From the NCBI GenBank assembly GCA_948144175.1, contig CANXME010002181.1, positions 1,612,001 to 1,676,000 of the forward strand: a DNA stretch of 64,000 nucleotides, given 5' to 3'. Source of the DNA: Closterium sp. NIES-65 (taxonomy: Eukaryota > Streptophyta > Zygnematophyceae > Desmidiales > Closteriaceae). Each line of letters begins with the position of its first letter. Position 1 is the first letter of the stretch. The notes beneath the pieces are model-generated. The model saw only the letters and a list, made by a program, of their open reading frames with translations, did no database searches and was not told where the DNA came from. This document shows, one piece after another, positions 10,537 through 22,600 of the stretch. The position numbers and the translations under genes were made by a program.

Positions 10537-10690
10537 TTATTTTGCAGTCAGGTAACGAAGCTCGTTACCCAATCAGTTTCACCTGTACGCGAACTGTGTG
10601 GCATCCCGTGGTTTGATGACGTTGGCCAATGTCTATTGGTCCAGGCAATTTCGATTGGCTTACGACTTTCAGTTCCATCACACAGGAGGG

Positions 10691-11019
10691 AATGAGTGCC
10701 TGACACGTGTATTCGAAGGTCGAAATCATATTCATAGCTACGCTGAAGTAGCTTTGAGAGTGCTGAGATGTGCGGCAGAGATTAGAATTCCGTGTGCTGT
10801 GGAAGCGAAACCACAACCAAAGTTACGCTGAAGTAGGTTTCACATTTTTGAGATGTGCGGCACAGATTCGTCGCCACTTTTTCCCTGATGTGTCGCGAGC
10901 TCAAGAGCAACTTCAATGTAAGTTTGCCAGCAACCCCAAGGTAGCTCACTCCAAACCAACCACAAAGCTACCGCAAACTTGCTTCGCCGTAACTTTCAGA
11001 AGCTCAATTTTTTGGGATG
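10691..11019. repeat. 329-bp dispersed repeat, right copy
   Basis: This copy is collinear with 3295-3623 with no length change. Here it is followed by unrelated DNA rather than the F-box fragment. Confidence 0.85.
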
Positions 11020-12938
11020 GACGTATCTTAAGAAATATCGCGAGTAATGGGAAGTAGCATACTCACGGGAAGATTAGGCATGTACTAACGGAGTAGGTCG
11101 AGATCTGCGCGATTGACTATCGTATTCCTTTCTTACGCGATCTGCTCATGAGCAGAGAAATTCGAGCAGATGGGAGGACATGAATAGAAGGGAGAACGAA
11201 GTTGGTGCAAGACAATGTGGACGGCGTGTTTGAGACTTGAGCTGACGTCCTAATAACAACACTAGGTTCGACAAATGACACAGCGACGGCGCAGGAGAAA
11301 CATGTGTGGAACGGTGGTAGCGTGGAACGGCTGATCCGAGACACGAGGCTGTCACTCCGTTGAATACTATCAGATCCACACCTGCCAACCCAGGACGAGG
11401 CTGGCTTTTCGATTTCCGTGACCTATTACTATAGATTTCGCATATGCAGGCATTCCGTGTCGCGAGTTTAAGGCCGTTGGGATGAAGCACAGATCATGAC
11501 TGGAGCGAAAACAACGGCATGAGAGCCACGCGGCAAGAGCAGCAAGCTTGTTTCTTCTGGCATTCGCCACAAGTCAACCTAATAAGGAAAACCATTGAGC
11601 TGTAGCAGTGCTGGTGTTTGAGGGATGATGAAAGGGTCCGGATGCTCGTCCTGCGGATTTGCCTGGGGAAAAATGCTCGTCACGCTCGTCTCGTCCTGGG
11701 AGTTGGGATGAGTTGAAAGTGGGCGCAAAGCTGGCGCAAGGCTGCGCCGAGTACGACATCCCCCACCGCCCCTTGTGCACTGCTGCAACTGCCCGTTTCG
11801 TTCCAGTCCTGCCCGAGTTTCGAATGTTTGGAGTTTTGAATTGTGATGTCGCGAATTCGCGATCATCGTCGATGTAACCACTTAGACCGGCTACTGACGC
11901 TGTCCGTTCGCCCGACCGGTTGCGACCTAACTGTCTGAGCGACGTCGTACGACTCAAAATCGGGGATCCGATATTGGGCGACTCCCATTTCAGGTCAGTG
12001 ACTTGATTATTGACTTGCAACCTAGGTGGTATTGCCAATCCTTTCCTACACCTGTTTCTCTTACTCGATGCTTAGTTACGAACGAACTTTGATCTCGGCT
12101 TCGCCGTAAAAGCACATCACTCCATCACGTTAATTCACCGTCCAGTCGTTTTCGTCCACAAACGACACACATTCCCGCCCGCTCGACCGCTATACAACGA
12201 ATAATGAGAAACATAGGTTATTGGTGGTTAGTGTGCGCCAAAATATTTTTTAACCTTAGCACACTTTTTCGTAGATGGTGTTGAAAAATCACTATACCGG
12301 ATAGTCAGTGTGTTGTCGATGTTCCCGCCCTGACGCAACCAATGTCCGTCGATGTCAGAGTCTGACCTCTGCAACATCACTGCTCTGCATCCATCGCGGG
12401 TCCTACCTCTCTGCTGGCACCCAATCGACACATCGGAATCTGGCGGGAGCGAACAGATCTGCAGAGGAGTGTCCATTGCAGTTATGCTCGACGCGATGTG
12501 TGGGGAATGGCCGATTTCGATCTATGTACCGCAGTTTGCTCATTGCTCTCGTTTGTTTCGTCTCTCGTCGTGTGCCATTGTTTCCGTGAAACATGCATCA
12601 TTGCCCATTAGATTGCGCGGCATTTGACATCGACTTTCTCGTCTGCACATTTCTAGTAGATTCACGACTCAATGGTGCATGGGAGATCGTTCGTCAGACT
12701 GATTTGTTGCACTCTCTAGATTAGAAGTCCAGGTGTGGTCTACAGAATTGCAGACGTCGATGTCTTTGTTAGGGGCGGGCTTAGTCTAGAGTAGTGGTAG
12801 ACTAGAGCTCACTTTCATCTTTAGTAGAGTTTCTCACTTAGCCATAAGTTAACCAGTTCATTCTAAACAATCTCGCACAGCGTAAACTGTCGACCTTTTT
12901 CAATGTCGCCCATTCCCGTCTGATTCTACAATATAATA
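11020..12938. other. Intergenic DNA upstream of the recombinase gene
   Basis: Several ORFs of 70-154 codons occur on both strands, the longest on the minus strand at 11574-12038. None has a recognisable motif or splice context. The 5' boundary of a putative Crypton unit should lie here or further left, but I could not place it. Confidence 0.5.
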
Positions 12939-15900
12939 ATGGAACAGCATCAAGAAGCTGGTTGGGTAAACGCTTCCCAACCAGACGATGAGCCGGCAGA
13001 TGTTAACGACACGGATCTGCCAAACGTACCCGAAGGTGTCGACCTTACGGGCGAGGCTCATAATGAGGAGTACTTCGAACCAGTCGAAGTCTTAGATGTC
13101 GAGCAGGACATTCTCGCAGATGGAAGGCAAGCTGTCGAAGAGGAGGACAGGGAGAACGAGCGATTTTACAACGCTCCGGAGGAGCTAGGAGCTACGGGCG
13201 TCGAGCCACCAAACGTACCTGACCTCAATGCGCCGCCGACTTGCGACGGAGTCCAAGGGGAGCACCCTAAGGAAGTTGATCTTTCTGACGAAGATGGGGC
13301 AAGCGGGTCTTCCACGAGTGGGTTGCCAGCATCAGACGGTGGGCGTTGGGGTCCGACAACGGATTTTCGTCAGCAGAATCCGCAGGCAGATTGGAGAGAC
13401 CCTGTCAACATCCCAGCATCGGATAGCGGGCATAGGGGTCCGACAACTGATTTTCGGCAGCAGAATCCGCAGGCTGAGTGGAGGAACCCGGTCAACATCC
13501 CAGCGTCGGACAGCGGGCATAGGGGTCCGACAACGGATTTTCGGCAACAGAATCCGCAGGACGAGCGCAGCAACCCTGTCAACAACCCAGCATCAGCCGG
13601 TGGGTTCAGAGATCAGACAGCGGGTTTCCAACGTCCAATACACAGGACGAGCGGACGGACCCTTTCGACCGCCCTCTTGCACCCAACGTCGAACGTGAAG
13701 AGGGAGGGACGGATACCCGCCGGCGCTTAGACTGGGATCCAGACCAGCCTGTTCCTGGTATCCGCCCTGAAATCGCAATGACACGAGAGAAAAAGGAAGC
13801 AATCACTCGAGCATGGAAGCACGTGATTGCACGTAGGGATCAGACGAACAACTGCTACGTGGGTTGCTGGTGGTACTACAAGAGATGGGTCTTCCTGCTG
13901 ATGGCACAGTTGCTCGATGTTCCGGATGAGGAGAGGCTGGACCCCGGAAACCCGGACGAAATTGGGATATTTCTGGGCGACAACAGGGGACAGGCCTGGG
14001 ACGGCGTGGCGAAGAACGAATCCCACCTGCACGGGCCGAAGCTGACTTTGTGGCGGCTATGTCGTTTCATGGAGTACCTGTTCAACGAGACAGAGGACCA
14101 AGCGAAGAAAATGCGGGAAGGTCGTCAGATGCATGCGGGGAAAGTGCCGAAGGCTTGCACACCTTCCATGCTGAAGGCGAAGATGAACGCGATGAGTTGT
14201 CTCGGAGAGATCGAAGGACGCCTTTTCAGCTACTCTCCCTCTCGTGTGACGGACATGACGAGGGAGGCAAGGGGTTTGCTTCGAATCAAGCTAGCCAACC
14301 TCAGCAACAAGCAGATCGAGTGAGAGAAGTACATGATTGGTTTTTCGGGTACCTTTGTGTTGCTAAGACGCTCACATGTTTGTTTCTGTTTGTTGCAGCG
14401 AGGGTTTTGAACAGACGCGCGGATCACTGAACGACGTGTACACAGCAGCGCAGTACAGGGATCTGTTCCACAAGGTTCTGCCCGAATGGAGGACAACATA
14501 CTTCCGCGCCAGCGTGCATTTCCTATCCGAGGGATTGTGGAGGGTTCTGGCAGTGTCCGTCATGATCATGCTGGCGCATCAGATGCTGGGCAGAGGGTGC
14601 AGTATCCGCTCCCTACGATTTGCCAACATGTACGTCTACGAGACTCGCAGCACTTCTCTCCACGACGAGTTTCTAGACCTTCCAGTCATGGTGTTCGTTT
14701 CTCGACAGACGAAGAACAATCCCACGAACCGTTTGTCCCACCAGTATGTGGCCAGGCACATCGACTACAGGCGGTGCGGATACGGTGGTGTCTTTCTGTG
14801 GATCCATTTCCTGTACGACCTTGTCGAGGTCCGATACAAGAAAAATCTCATTCCACCGTTGAAGTTCGACAAGAACACGGACTGGTTCAAAAAACACATC
14901 TTTTTCCCGATCAACAAGCACACCGACAGATCACCCCAAGAGCAGGACCCGATAGAATACAAGACGCACAACAATTGGATTGGCTGGACGATGGGTAAGG
15001 CGGGATGGTCGTCGAGCAAAGTGACCCACATCTTTCGCAGGTCCGGGGCGCAGGGTCTCAGCGACGACCGGTGCCCTGACGCCCTCATTGCGAAGCTGGG
15101 AGGATGGGAGCAGGGAGAGATGCGGAGGTCGTACCTGTTGGGCGTGCCTTTCGAGCCGGTGCTTTTGATGGCGGGCTTTTCTGGCGATCCCGGGGACTAC
15201 TACATCGGCAGAGCACATGCCAGACTAGCGGACGACACCGAGTGGGAAGAACTCCAAGAATTGTTCCGAAAGCACATCTACCCATGGCTCGAAGAGGAGA
15301 TGACCAAGGTGCGTCATGAGAGCTGGCTTCTTCGTTTTCTCGATTTTGTCTCTTCAACTGTTTCCGTGGCGTTTCGCAGGTCGAAGTGTTCAACAAAGGC
15401 AAGAAGTCGCACGAGAAAAAGCTATCGGCTGAGCAGTTTCTGAAGGCCCTCCGTGACCATGGGCGCGCAACGGTTGCTCAGGACCTTGCGATGTTTTGGA
15501 TATTTTGCGAAAACCCCAAGTGCGAGAAAGAGTTCACTGGTGAAGGGCGTGCGTGCGAGTGTACCCGTCATCCATACGCTGAGATCTCGCCTCTCTGCAA
15601 GGAGCCCTTGTTTCAAAAATGGGCCAACATTGTCGCGAACATGGACGAAGAAGGTCGACGTCTTCGGAAAGATGTTGGCCATTCTGCAAAAGCGGTAAGA
15701 ATGGTTTCTCTGTGCGGATTGTGTTGGTGACATCCTGAGCCCCGCGATTGACATTTGGCGTTTCACGGGTGCAGGATGCCATCTACCGACTCCAAGGAAC
15801 CCAGAAGATGACCAAGCTGCAACTCCAAAACCAGGAGCTCATGGAGAATGCGGGAAGGCTGACGGCGGAGAACGGTCAGTTGAGGATGGAGAACAAGAGT

Positions 15901-16380
15901 CTTCACGAAGAGCTTGAGCTGGTGAAAGCGGCGTTGGCGGCATTGCAACGGGGTGACGACGCTCCGCCCTGTGTTGCGTCGAACGGAGGGTCTGCCGATC
16001 CAAAGACGGAGGTTTGCGACGAGAAGCCCGTGGTGGAAACTAAACAACGAGAGGCTCAGAGGCTGTATTTCGCGGCTGTCCTCGCCCCATGGCTCACATG
16101 CAGCACGCTCTCGGACGCGTGGAAGCTTTGGGACCGGGGCACTGGTAGGATGGACGGCAGGACCATCCGCGATCTGGCGAAGTCTGGAGACTTTCTCGCA
16201 ACGTACTCCGAGTATGGGAACCAGACACTTCCCAAAAACACGCGTTCCAAGCAGTTGGGCCGAAGGAGGAATCAGATGCTCACCATCGACAGTTTGCGAC
16301 CAGATGACTCTGAAGCCGCGACTGCCTATGCGTTGGAGCTCGGTGACTGGTTGCTAGGGCAGTCATCGGAGAGCTCGTGA
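12939..16380 (+). pseudogene. Crypton-type tyrosine recombinase with GCR1_C-like domain (one frameshift)
   Basis: Four exons: 12939-14319, 14399-15308, 15380-15694 and 15775-16380, with introns of 79, 71 and 80 nt. Adding one base lost near 13620-13635 gives 1071 codons. Residues 1-250 are acidic and include 29-residue repeats. The middle resembles the Ndc10/Crypton tyrosine recombinase fold, with likely catalytic residues Arg531 (SIRSLRFANM), Lys566 (RQTKNNPTNR), His671 and Arg674 (THIFRRSGAQ), Trp697 (LGGWEQGEM) and nucleophile Tyr706 (RRSYLLG). Residues 870-929 form a coiled coil. Residues 978-1045 (TLSDAWKLWDRG, later LGRRRNQM) resemble the GCR1_C DNA-binding domain. Such enzymes cut and rejoin DNA to mobilise Crypton transposons. 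Domain calls are by resemblance only. All other splice sites and frames are intact, so the lesion is recent or an assembly error. Confidence 0.8.
13328..13640 (+). repeat. 87-bp (29-codon) tandem repeats in the recombinase gene
   Basis: The segment GPTTDFRQQNPQ recurs every 87 bp (nucleotide markers at 13351, 13438 and 13525), with a degenerate fourth unit. In the fourth unit one base is missing compared with the others, which is the frameshift in this gene. Confidence 0.9.
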
Positions 16381-16582
16381 GGTTTCTACGCGAGTAGTGT
16401 TTGTAGTGGGTTTAGATGATGTTGTGTTGTAGAATTTCATGTAGTTTAGTTAGTTTGACCATGAATTCCAACATGTCTGACACTATGTATTTCACTTTCC
16501 GGTCGCGTAGATGTTAAGCTGTTTATGCTAAACACGCATTCAGCGTGTACAAAAAAGTTGATGGCAGAGCAATTTTCATGAA

Positions 16583-16700
16583 CGAAAAGGTAGATCCCCC
16601 GGACGATTTCGATATAGAATGTAGTGTGACATTGTACGTAGGCTGGGTGCGCTACTAGTCCTTAGGATGCTGGCGCTTACGTGGGCTGTTCAGAAGCAAT
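16583..16700 (+). promoter_or_regulatory. Conserved upstream block, copy 1 (before B1)
   Basis: About 110 bp here (containing GTAGTGTGACATTGTACGTA and CACTAGTCC-like text) resemble 18233-18340 upstream of A1. The two lie 250-350 bp before the respective start codons. A shared promoter or a recombination site are both possible. Confidence 0.4.
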
Positions 16701-16931
16701 GTGGCGAAGCATGACGCAATGTTACAACCTTACGGTAACTACCCGCAACAACAGGCGAGAAACATCGCCACCAATCAGATAGCGATCGCATTGCGTGCGT
16801 TCCATCGGAGACCACGAATTGACGTTCCATGAGCATCCCAACCCCCATATTCAAGAGGACGGTTAACACATTTATAGCATGAGCAACACCAGATGTGCTC
16901 TTTACAGGGCAGAGTTGTCACGCTCACGTTG

Positions 16932-18027
16932 ATGGCGGAGACGGTAAACGCGTTGGGGAAGCAGAATGCGGTGCAGAGGCCATTTAGGTCGTCTGGTTTT
17001 TTTACTAGACGCACGGCTAATGGCGAACTAATTTTTGGGGCGAACCAGTTTGTGGGCGGGAGACGGCGCAGCATGGGAACCCACATCGATGTACGGAGTC
17101 GCAATTTCACTGTCGCCATATGCTTAAAGGCGTACTTTCCAGATACGGACTTGCTTGCGTACGGCATTGGCCACGATGACGTGATTGCATGGAGAACCTC
17201 CTTGATGTACGCAGAGCGAATGCCAACGGGGATGTGGAGTGTGTTGCACAACCTGAAGGTCGACAGAATCGATAAGTGAGGACGGGGTTTCTTGTATGCA
17301 TACTTGGGTAATGAGAGGTGTATATCTCACTCGAAGCAGGTTCGGCAAATTACACAACTGCCCCTGATGTGTCCGTTGCTTGCGTATTGTCTTCTGGTTT
17401 CCTTGACCCTTCAGCTTCAGGACGTTGGCTAATACAGTCGCATGGCGCCAGATGGCGGGGGACGATATAGTGACAGCACTCTGTGTCGCAGCTGGGCGCA
17501 CTGTGCTGGACGCCGAGGGGCGCGGCGTGCCCCATCCGTTGTTTATATCGACAGAGTTGTTTGCAGCCGGCGTTACAGCTGCGCTCTACACGCTAACAGC
17601 AGCGTCATTGGGCCATTCTTCGCTGTCGTACACCAACCGCGCCAGAACAGCTGTTTGCTCCGTTATAAATGACACCGTGATAGCCAGTCGTGCTGCAGAG
17701 TCAGCACGGATAGCCATTGGTCTGATGCGGTGTATCCCGGATGTCCAACTCAACGGTACGACATGGACTGCGTTACTTGGACGAACCATAGTCGCGATTC
17801 AAAGTCCAGCGACTGATGATGTTGACGTGATACACCAAGCCTTCGTCGTCTCTGGAATTTTCGTGTCCTGGTGTGAATGTGGCCACGCCGCATCGAGCCT
17901 TGCCGCTCAGGCTCGTGGTTCTTTCAGATTCGGTGAGGGTCGATTGGGTCATGGCTCTTCGTCACGCGAATTGATTTCAAACTGGCTGTATAGTGCTGCT
18001 GCCGAATGCTGGATCATTCCATACTAG
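16932..18027 (+). CDS. B-form family protein (B1), intact, function unknown
   Basis: Two exons (16932-17275 and 17421-18027, 145-nt intron in phase 2) encode 316 residues. I do not recognise the family. The N-terminal module has RPFRSSGFF (16-24), GGRRRSMG (42-49), a RNFTVAIC then YFPDTDLLAYG segment, and PTGMWSVL before the intron. The C-terminal module is helical and hydrophobic (LFAAGVTAALYTLTAAS, from residue 161) and ends with a conserved WCECGHAASS, so it may be membrane-associated. Exon 1 has exactly the length (344 nt) of the B2 and reconstructed B3 exons. The same two modules form the C-terminus of the long L1 and L2 genes. The ATG at 16932 gives an MA start as in B2 and B3. Confidence 0.75.
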
Positions 18028-18587
18028 ATGCCCCATGCTCTGTTCATCAACCAACTGGGTTCAAAAAACATGTGTACAACGAAGGCTGCTTTGATCCTCA
18101 TCCTTGTTCGTCATCCTCGGCAGGGACATCTGTAATTCACCCTGACAAAAAACAACACCATCATGGGTGATTCTTCAGACCCTACAGACACGTAGAGGTT
18201 TAGATGCTTTGGTAGAAAATACAAGCAAACCACAGGGTGATCTTCGTCGGTTTTAGGGATAGAGTGTAGTGTGATACTGTACGTAACTTCGGTGCGCCAC
18301 TAGTCCATCAATGCTGCGGCTTGCTACATGGGCTGTACAGACTCAATCTTCGCGTGTCTTAACGGATTATTACCCCCTTGATGTAACCCGTCATGTAACC
18401 AGATCCGTAGTACCTCGCTTGAATTCGGAAACATCAATAGCATGGTGTGTTAAAGCCGAGGTCTCTACTCGTGGTCGGAATGGTTTAGGACACCGTATCT
18501 CGATCTTGCCGCCTACCATGTGATGCTGGCAGCACCACTCTACATGTGTATAAATTGCTCATTATTTTGACCTAAACCTTTGCACGC
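18028..18587. other. Intergenic between B1 and A1
   Basis: It holds the second conserved upstream block (18233-18340). Nothing else is recognised. Confidence 0.5.
18233..18340 (+). promoter_or_regulatory. Conserved upstream block, copy 2 (before A1)
   Basis: Resembles 16583-16700. Shared words include GTAGTGTGA, TGTACGTA and ACTAGTCC, in the same order and spacing. Confidence 0.4.
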
Positions 18588-18852
18588 ATGGATTCTCGTA
18601 AGGTGAAAGTAGTGGCTCACCGGTGGCCACCACGTCCTCGACGAGGGAGATTTGAATAGTCTGCTGGATGATACGCAGGAGCTCAACAATATTACTCTAC
18701 AGATGGGTCTTCTGTAAGTGGTTCAATGTTCGGCATATCCAAGAAAGTTGCACTCGCTGAACCACTGTGTTGGTTTCTGCAGATGGGCGAGCGAGTGTAA
18801 GCCTGACGTGAGAGTTCGTATTCTCACCGACAAAGAAATGTCACAGATATGG

Positions 18853-18984
18853 TGTCAGAATGAGAAACAGGAATGATGAGTGACTAGCAGGAACAACAGT
18901 ACAAATGTGAAACCCTAATCTGGTGTACCCCCTATGGTGTGACCCACTACAGCCTAGAACCACACAAACATATATTGTTTGACA
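18853..18984 (-). repeat. E3 3' LTR
   Basis: On the plus strand it runs from TGTCAGAATGAG to TGTTTGACA, with inverted TGTCA ends. The adjacent purine tract (GGGGGTG on the minus strand) starts at 18985. Confidence 0.92.
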
Positions 18985-19312
18985 CACCCCCATAGGCAAA
19001 GTGGGGGAGACCTAGGGGTCACAAGACCAGTCAAGGCAAAGCAAGGTAAACAAGCTCAGGGTGGATCTCGAGGATTCCACACAAATTCCGAGCACAAGCA
19101 AGCGGTCACAAGACCAGTTCACATGCAGTTTTATAGTAGAGCAAGAGGCACAATGATCACAACCTAACAAGGCAAACATTCAGGTATATATATATAATGA
19201 TCACAGTACAGGCAAAGTCAAGAAGTAAGCAAGTGAGGAACAGTCGGCACAAGGCCTAGAAGAGTGCAAAAACGCTGATGGTCAACAGGCGGAAGCGCCT
19301 TGGTGAACACAT

Positions 19313-19440
19313 TGTGAGAGTTGTAGATCAGGAATGAAATGACTAAGGAAAGATTGGGTACAAATACAACCCTAGAAACCTGTACCCCATATGTGCTACC
19401 CCAGTATAGCCTACAGCAACTATGTCATATAAATCTGACA
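19313..19440 (-). repeat. E2 3' LTR
   Basis: On the minus strand it begins TGTCAGATTTAT and ends CTCTCACA. It is preceded on that strand by the purine tract ATGGGGGTG. Confidence 0.93.
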
Positions 19441-19649
19441 CACCCCCATAGGCAAAGTGGGGGAGAACAAGGGGTCACAAGACCAGTCAAGCAAAGCAAA
19501 GCAAAGCTCAGGGTGGATCACAAAGTCACCACACAGTCCGAGCACAAGGTCAAGGCCACAAGGCCAGTTCACATGCAGCAGAGCATATATATATAACAGT
19601 GCTAAACAAGCAAGAGCAAGGATATATATATGCAGCAGTACAAGCAAGG

Positions 19650-22600
19650 TCAAGAGGTAAGCAAGTGAGGCCCAGTGGGCACAAGACCTAGCAGAGTGCA
19701 AAAGCGCTGATGGTCACGAGGCGGAAGTGCCTTGGTGAACACATCAGCAGTGTTGGCCTCAGTGGCCACGAAACGCAGGAGAAGCTGACCACGCTGCTGC
19801 AGCTCTCGAGCAAGGAAGTAGCGCAGAGCAATGTGCTTCGTCCTGTGCTCCAGTCTGTGCTCCTGACACAAGGCAATAGTTGCCTTGTTGTCGACGTACA
19901 GCACTGGAGGAGAACGAGGCCGCTCTCCAAGGTCAGTCAGCAGGTAGGTGAGCCAGCGAAGCTCCTGGGCAGCCATGGCCGTGGCGTAGATCTCAGCCTC
20001 ACAGCTGGAGCTGAGAACCGAAGAAGAGCGAGTAGAGCGCCAAGAGACAGAGCCAGAGCCAAGACTGAAGGTGTAACCCTGAGACGACCTCTGAGTAGCC
20101 TGGTCGTCAGCCCAAGAAGCGTCTGAGTGCCCAGTGAGTACAGGCCGCTCACGCCCTCCAAGCACTAGCCCCATGCCCGACGTACTGCACAAGTAGCGCA
20201 ACACCCTCTTAGCTGCATCCATGTGCTCCTTCCGGTGACGGCCGGGAGCGACATAGCGTGCTAAGATGCTGAGAGGGTATGCGAGGTCAGGTCGAGTGCA
20301 GGTCATCAGGTACATGAGGCAGCCCACAAGCTCTGGATACGGACCACTCGACTCTACGGACTCATCCGAAGGCAGAGCTGAGAGCGAGTGTCCCGTAGGC
20401 AGAGGAGTGGACTGAGGCGAGGAGTACGTGAAGCCGAAGCGCTGAAGGACCTGCTGCACCATGTGTGACTGAGTCAGGGTAATGGTGCGGCGTGCTCTGT
20501 CCCGGGTGATCCGCAAGCCAAGATAGCTTGTCAGTTCACCCAGGTCTGTGCACGTGTGTCTCTTCTGCAGCTCGGACTTCACGTGGGCGAGTGCGGCAGT
20601 GTCCGCAGTGGCAAAGACCAAGTCGTCGACGTACACGAGGATGTAGAACGGCGGCAGTGAGGTGTCGGTGCGCAGAAACAGCGACGGGTCAGCAGTGGAA
20701 GGAGCAAACCCAAGAGCCGCAAGTGTAGTCCTCAGTGTGTCGTGCCACTCACGCGGCGCCTGGCGGAGACCGTAGACTGGCCGCCGGAGGCTCCACTGGG
20801 TACCAGGAGGGAACGACCCAGTGAAACCAGGAGGGCGGCGCAGCCAGATCTCCTCGTGCAGGCGACCCTGCAAGAAAGCAGTGCTGAAGTCAAGAGAGTG
20901 TAGCTCGTAGTCACGCTGAGCAGCGACGTGCAGCAGAACCCGAAGAGTGGTCATCTTCGGGGTCGGGGAGAAAGTCTGAAAGAAGTCAACTCCCTGTCGC
21001 TGACTGAAGCCACGAGCCACGTAGCGCGCCTTGAAGACAGGCGGAGAACCCGGCGGCCGCTTCACCCTGAAGATCCACATGCCACTGACAATGTTCGCCC
21101 CAGGAGGGGGAACAGCGTCAACGTAGGTGCCTGTGGACTTCCAGGAAGCCATCTCTGCGTCCATGGCTGACTGCCACTGAGAGGAGTAGGGACCGGCCAT
21201 CGCCTCTGCGTAAGAGCGTGGGGTCGGGATGTCTAGAGCATCCGGGTCTCCCTCAGGGGCAACAAGCATGGACATGAGATGGGGCAAAGCGGCGGCAAAG
21301 CACTGGAACTCCTCCTGCCTGTCCTCAAGGACGTCCGTGCCAAGAGCACAGTCACCCCCGACGGACGGAGGATAGGCAGACGCAGACGCAGCAGACGCAG
21401 ACTCAGCAGACTCAGCAGACTCAGCAACAAGACTGGCAGCGTAGTCTAAACGACACGCAGCAGCAAAGTCGACCAGCTCCGCAACTAGGGCAGACGCAGC
21501 AGCGGACTCAAAGGAAGGGTCAGTGACAAGAGAAGCAAGAAGACGCGTGACAGTAGGACTGGCAGCACGGCGAGAGTCCGACTCCGGGTCGGCAAGTGTA
21601 GGAAGAGAAGACTGAGGAGGAGAAGGCAAAGGGGCACGCAGAGGAGCAGTGGACAGACGCAGAGACATCTGGTGCGTGCCAGGGACAGGAGGAGGACGCT
21701 GACGCGAACCGCGACCACTAGGGCGAGCAACTCGGACTGGCGACACAGGGCGGGACGCAGGCTCACGACGCTCAGCAAGACCTCCAGTAGGACCATTGTA
21801 GGGAGAAGGAGAAGGCAGGGGAGAGGCGGGCTGTAACTGTGACTGCGACGGGACAGGCCGTGGACACTCTACGGGAGGAGAAGGACCAGTGGAAGGCGGG
21901 AGACCAAGAACCTGCTGGAGGAGCGGAACGAAGTACAGCCGAGGCCGCGCAGCACCGCCAGAGACAGCAGGGACAGCACCAACACCTCCAGAGGCAGCAC
22001 CAGCACCAATAGCAGCTCCAACTCCAGCACCTCCAGCAGCGCCAGAAGTACCCTCAGCAGGACCGACAGTCGTAGTCTCAGCGCCAGCACCCGCAGCAGC
22101 TCCAGCTCCAGAGGCACCCCCGGGCCCGGCAGCTCCAGTACTCTCAGTACGAGCACCTCCGGGACCCGTGGTACTAGCTCCCTCGGCAGCAACAGAAACT
22201 CCAGCACCCGCAGCACCCCCAGCTCCAGCAGCGCGCCTCCAGCGCCTGGCAAACCACTCACGCAGCTCCAGAGGAGAGAGCGGCTCGCGGCTCGAACCAC
22301 CAGGAAGAGAAGCAGCAGGCGCAGCACTCCCAGACGCAGTACCCCCAGGCTCAGCACCCCCAGGCTCAGCACCCCCAGGCTCAGCACCCCCAGTCGCAGC
22401 ACCCCCAGGCTCAGCACCCCCAGGCTCAGCACCCCCAGGCTCAACACCCCAAGGCTCAGCACCCCCAGTCTCAGCACCCCCAGGCTCAGCACCCCCAGGC
22501 TCAGCACCCCCAGACTCAGCACCCCGAGGCTCCGCACCCGCAGCAGCACCAGAGTCACCAGTGACCTCGACAGGCTCGACCGCGTCTACCTGAGACACAC

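Noticed and set aside
11574..12038. 154-codon minus-strand ORF upstream of the recombinase
   Set aside because: No motif, splice context or second copy to support it.
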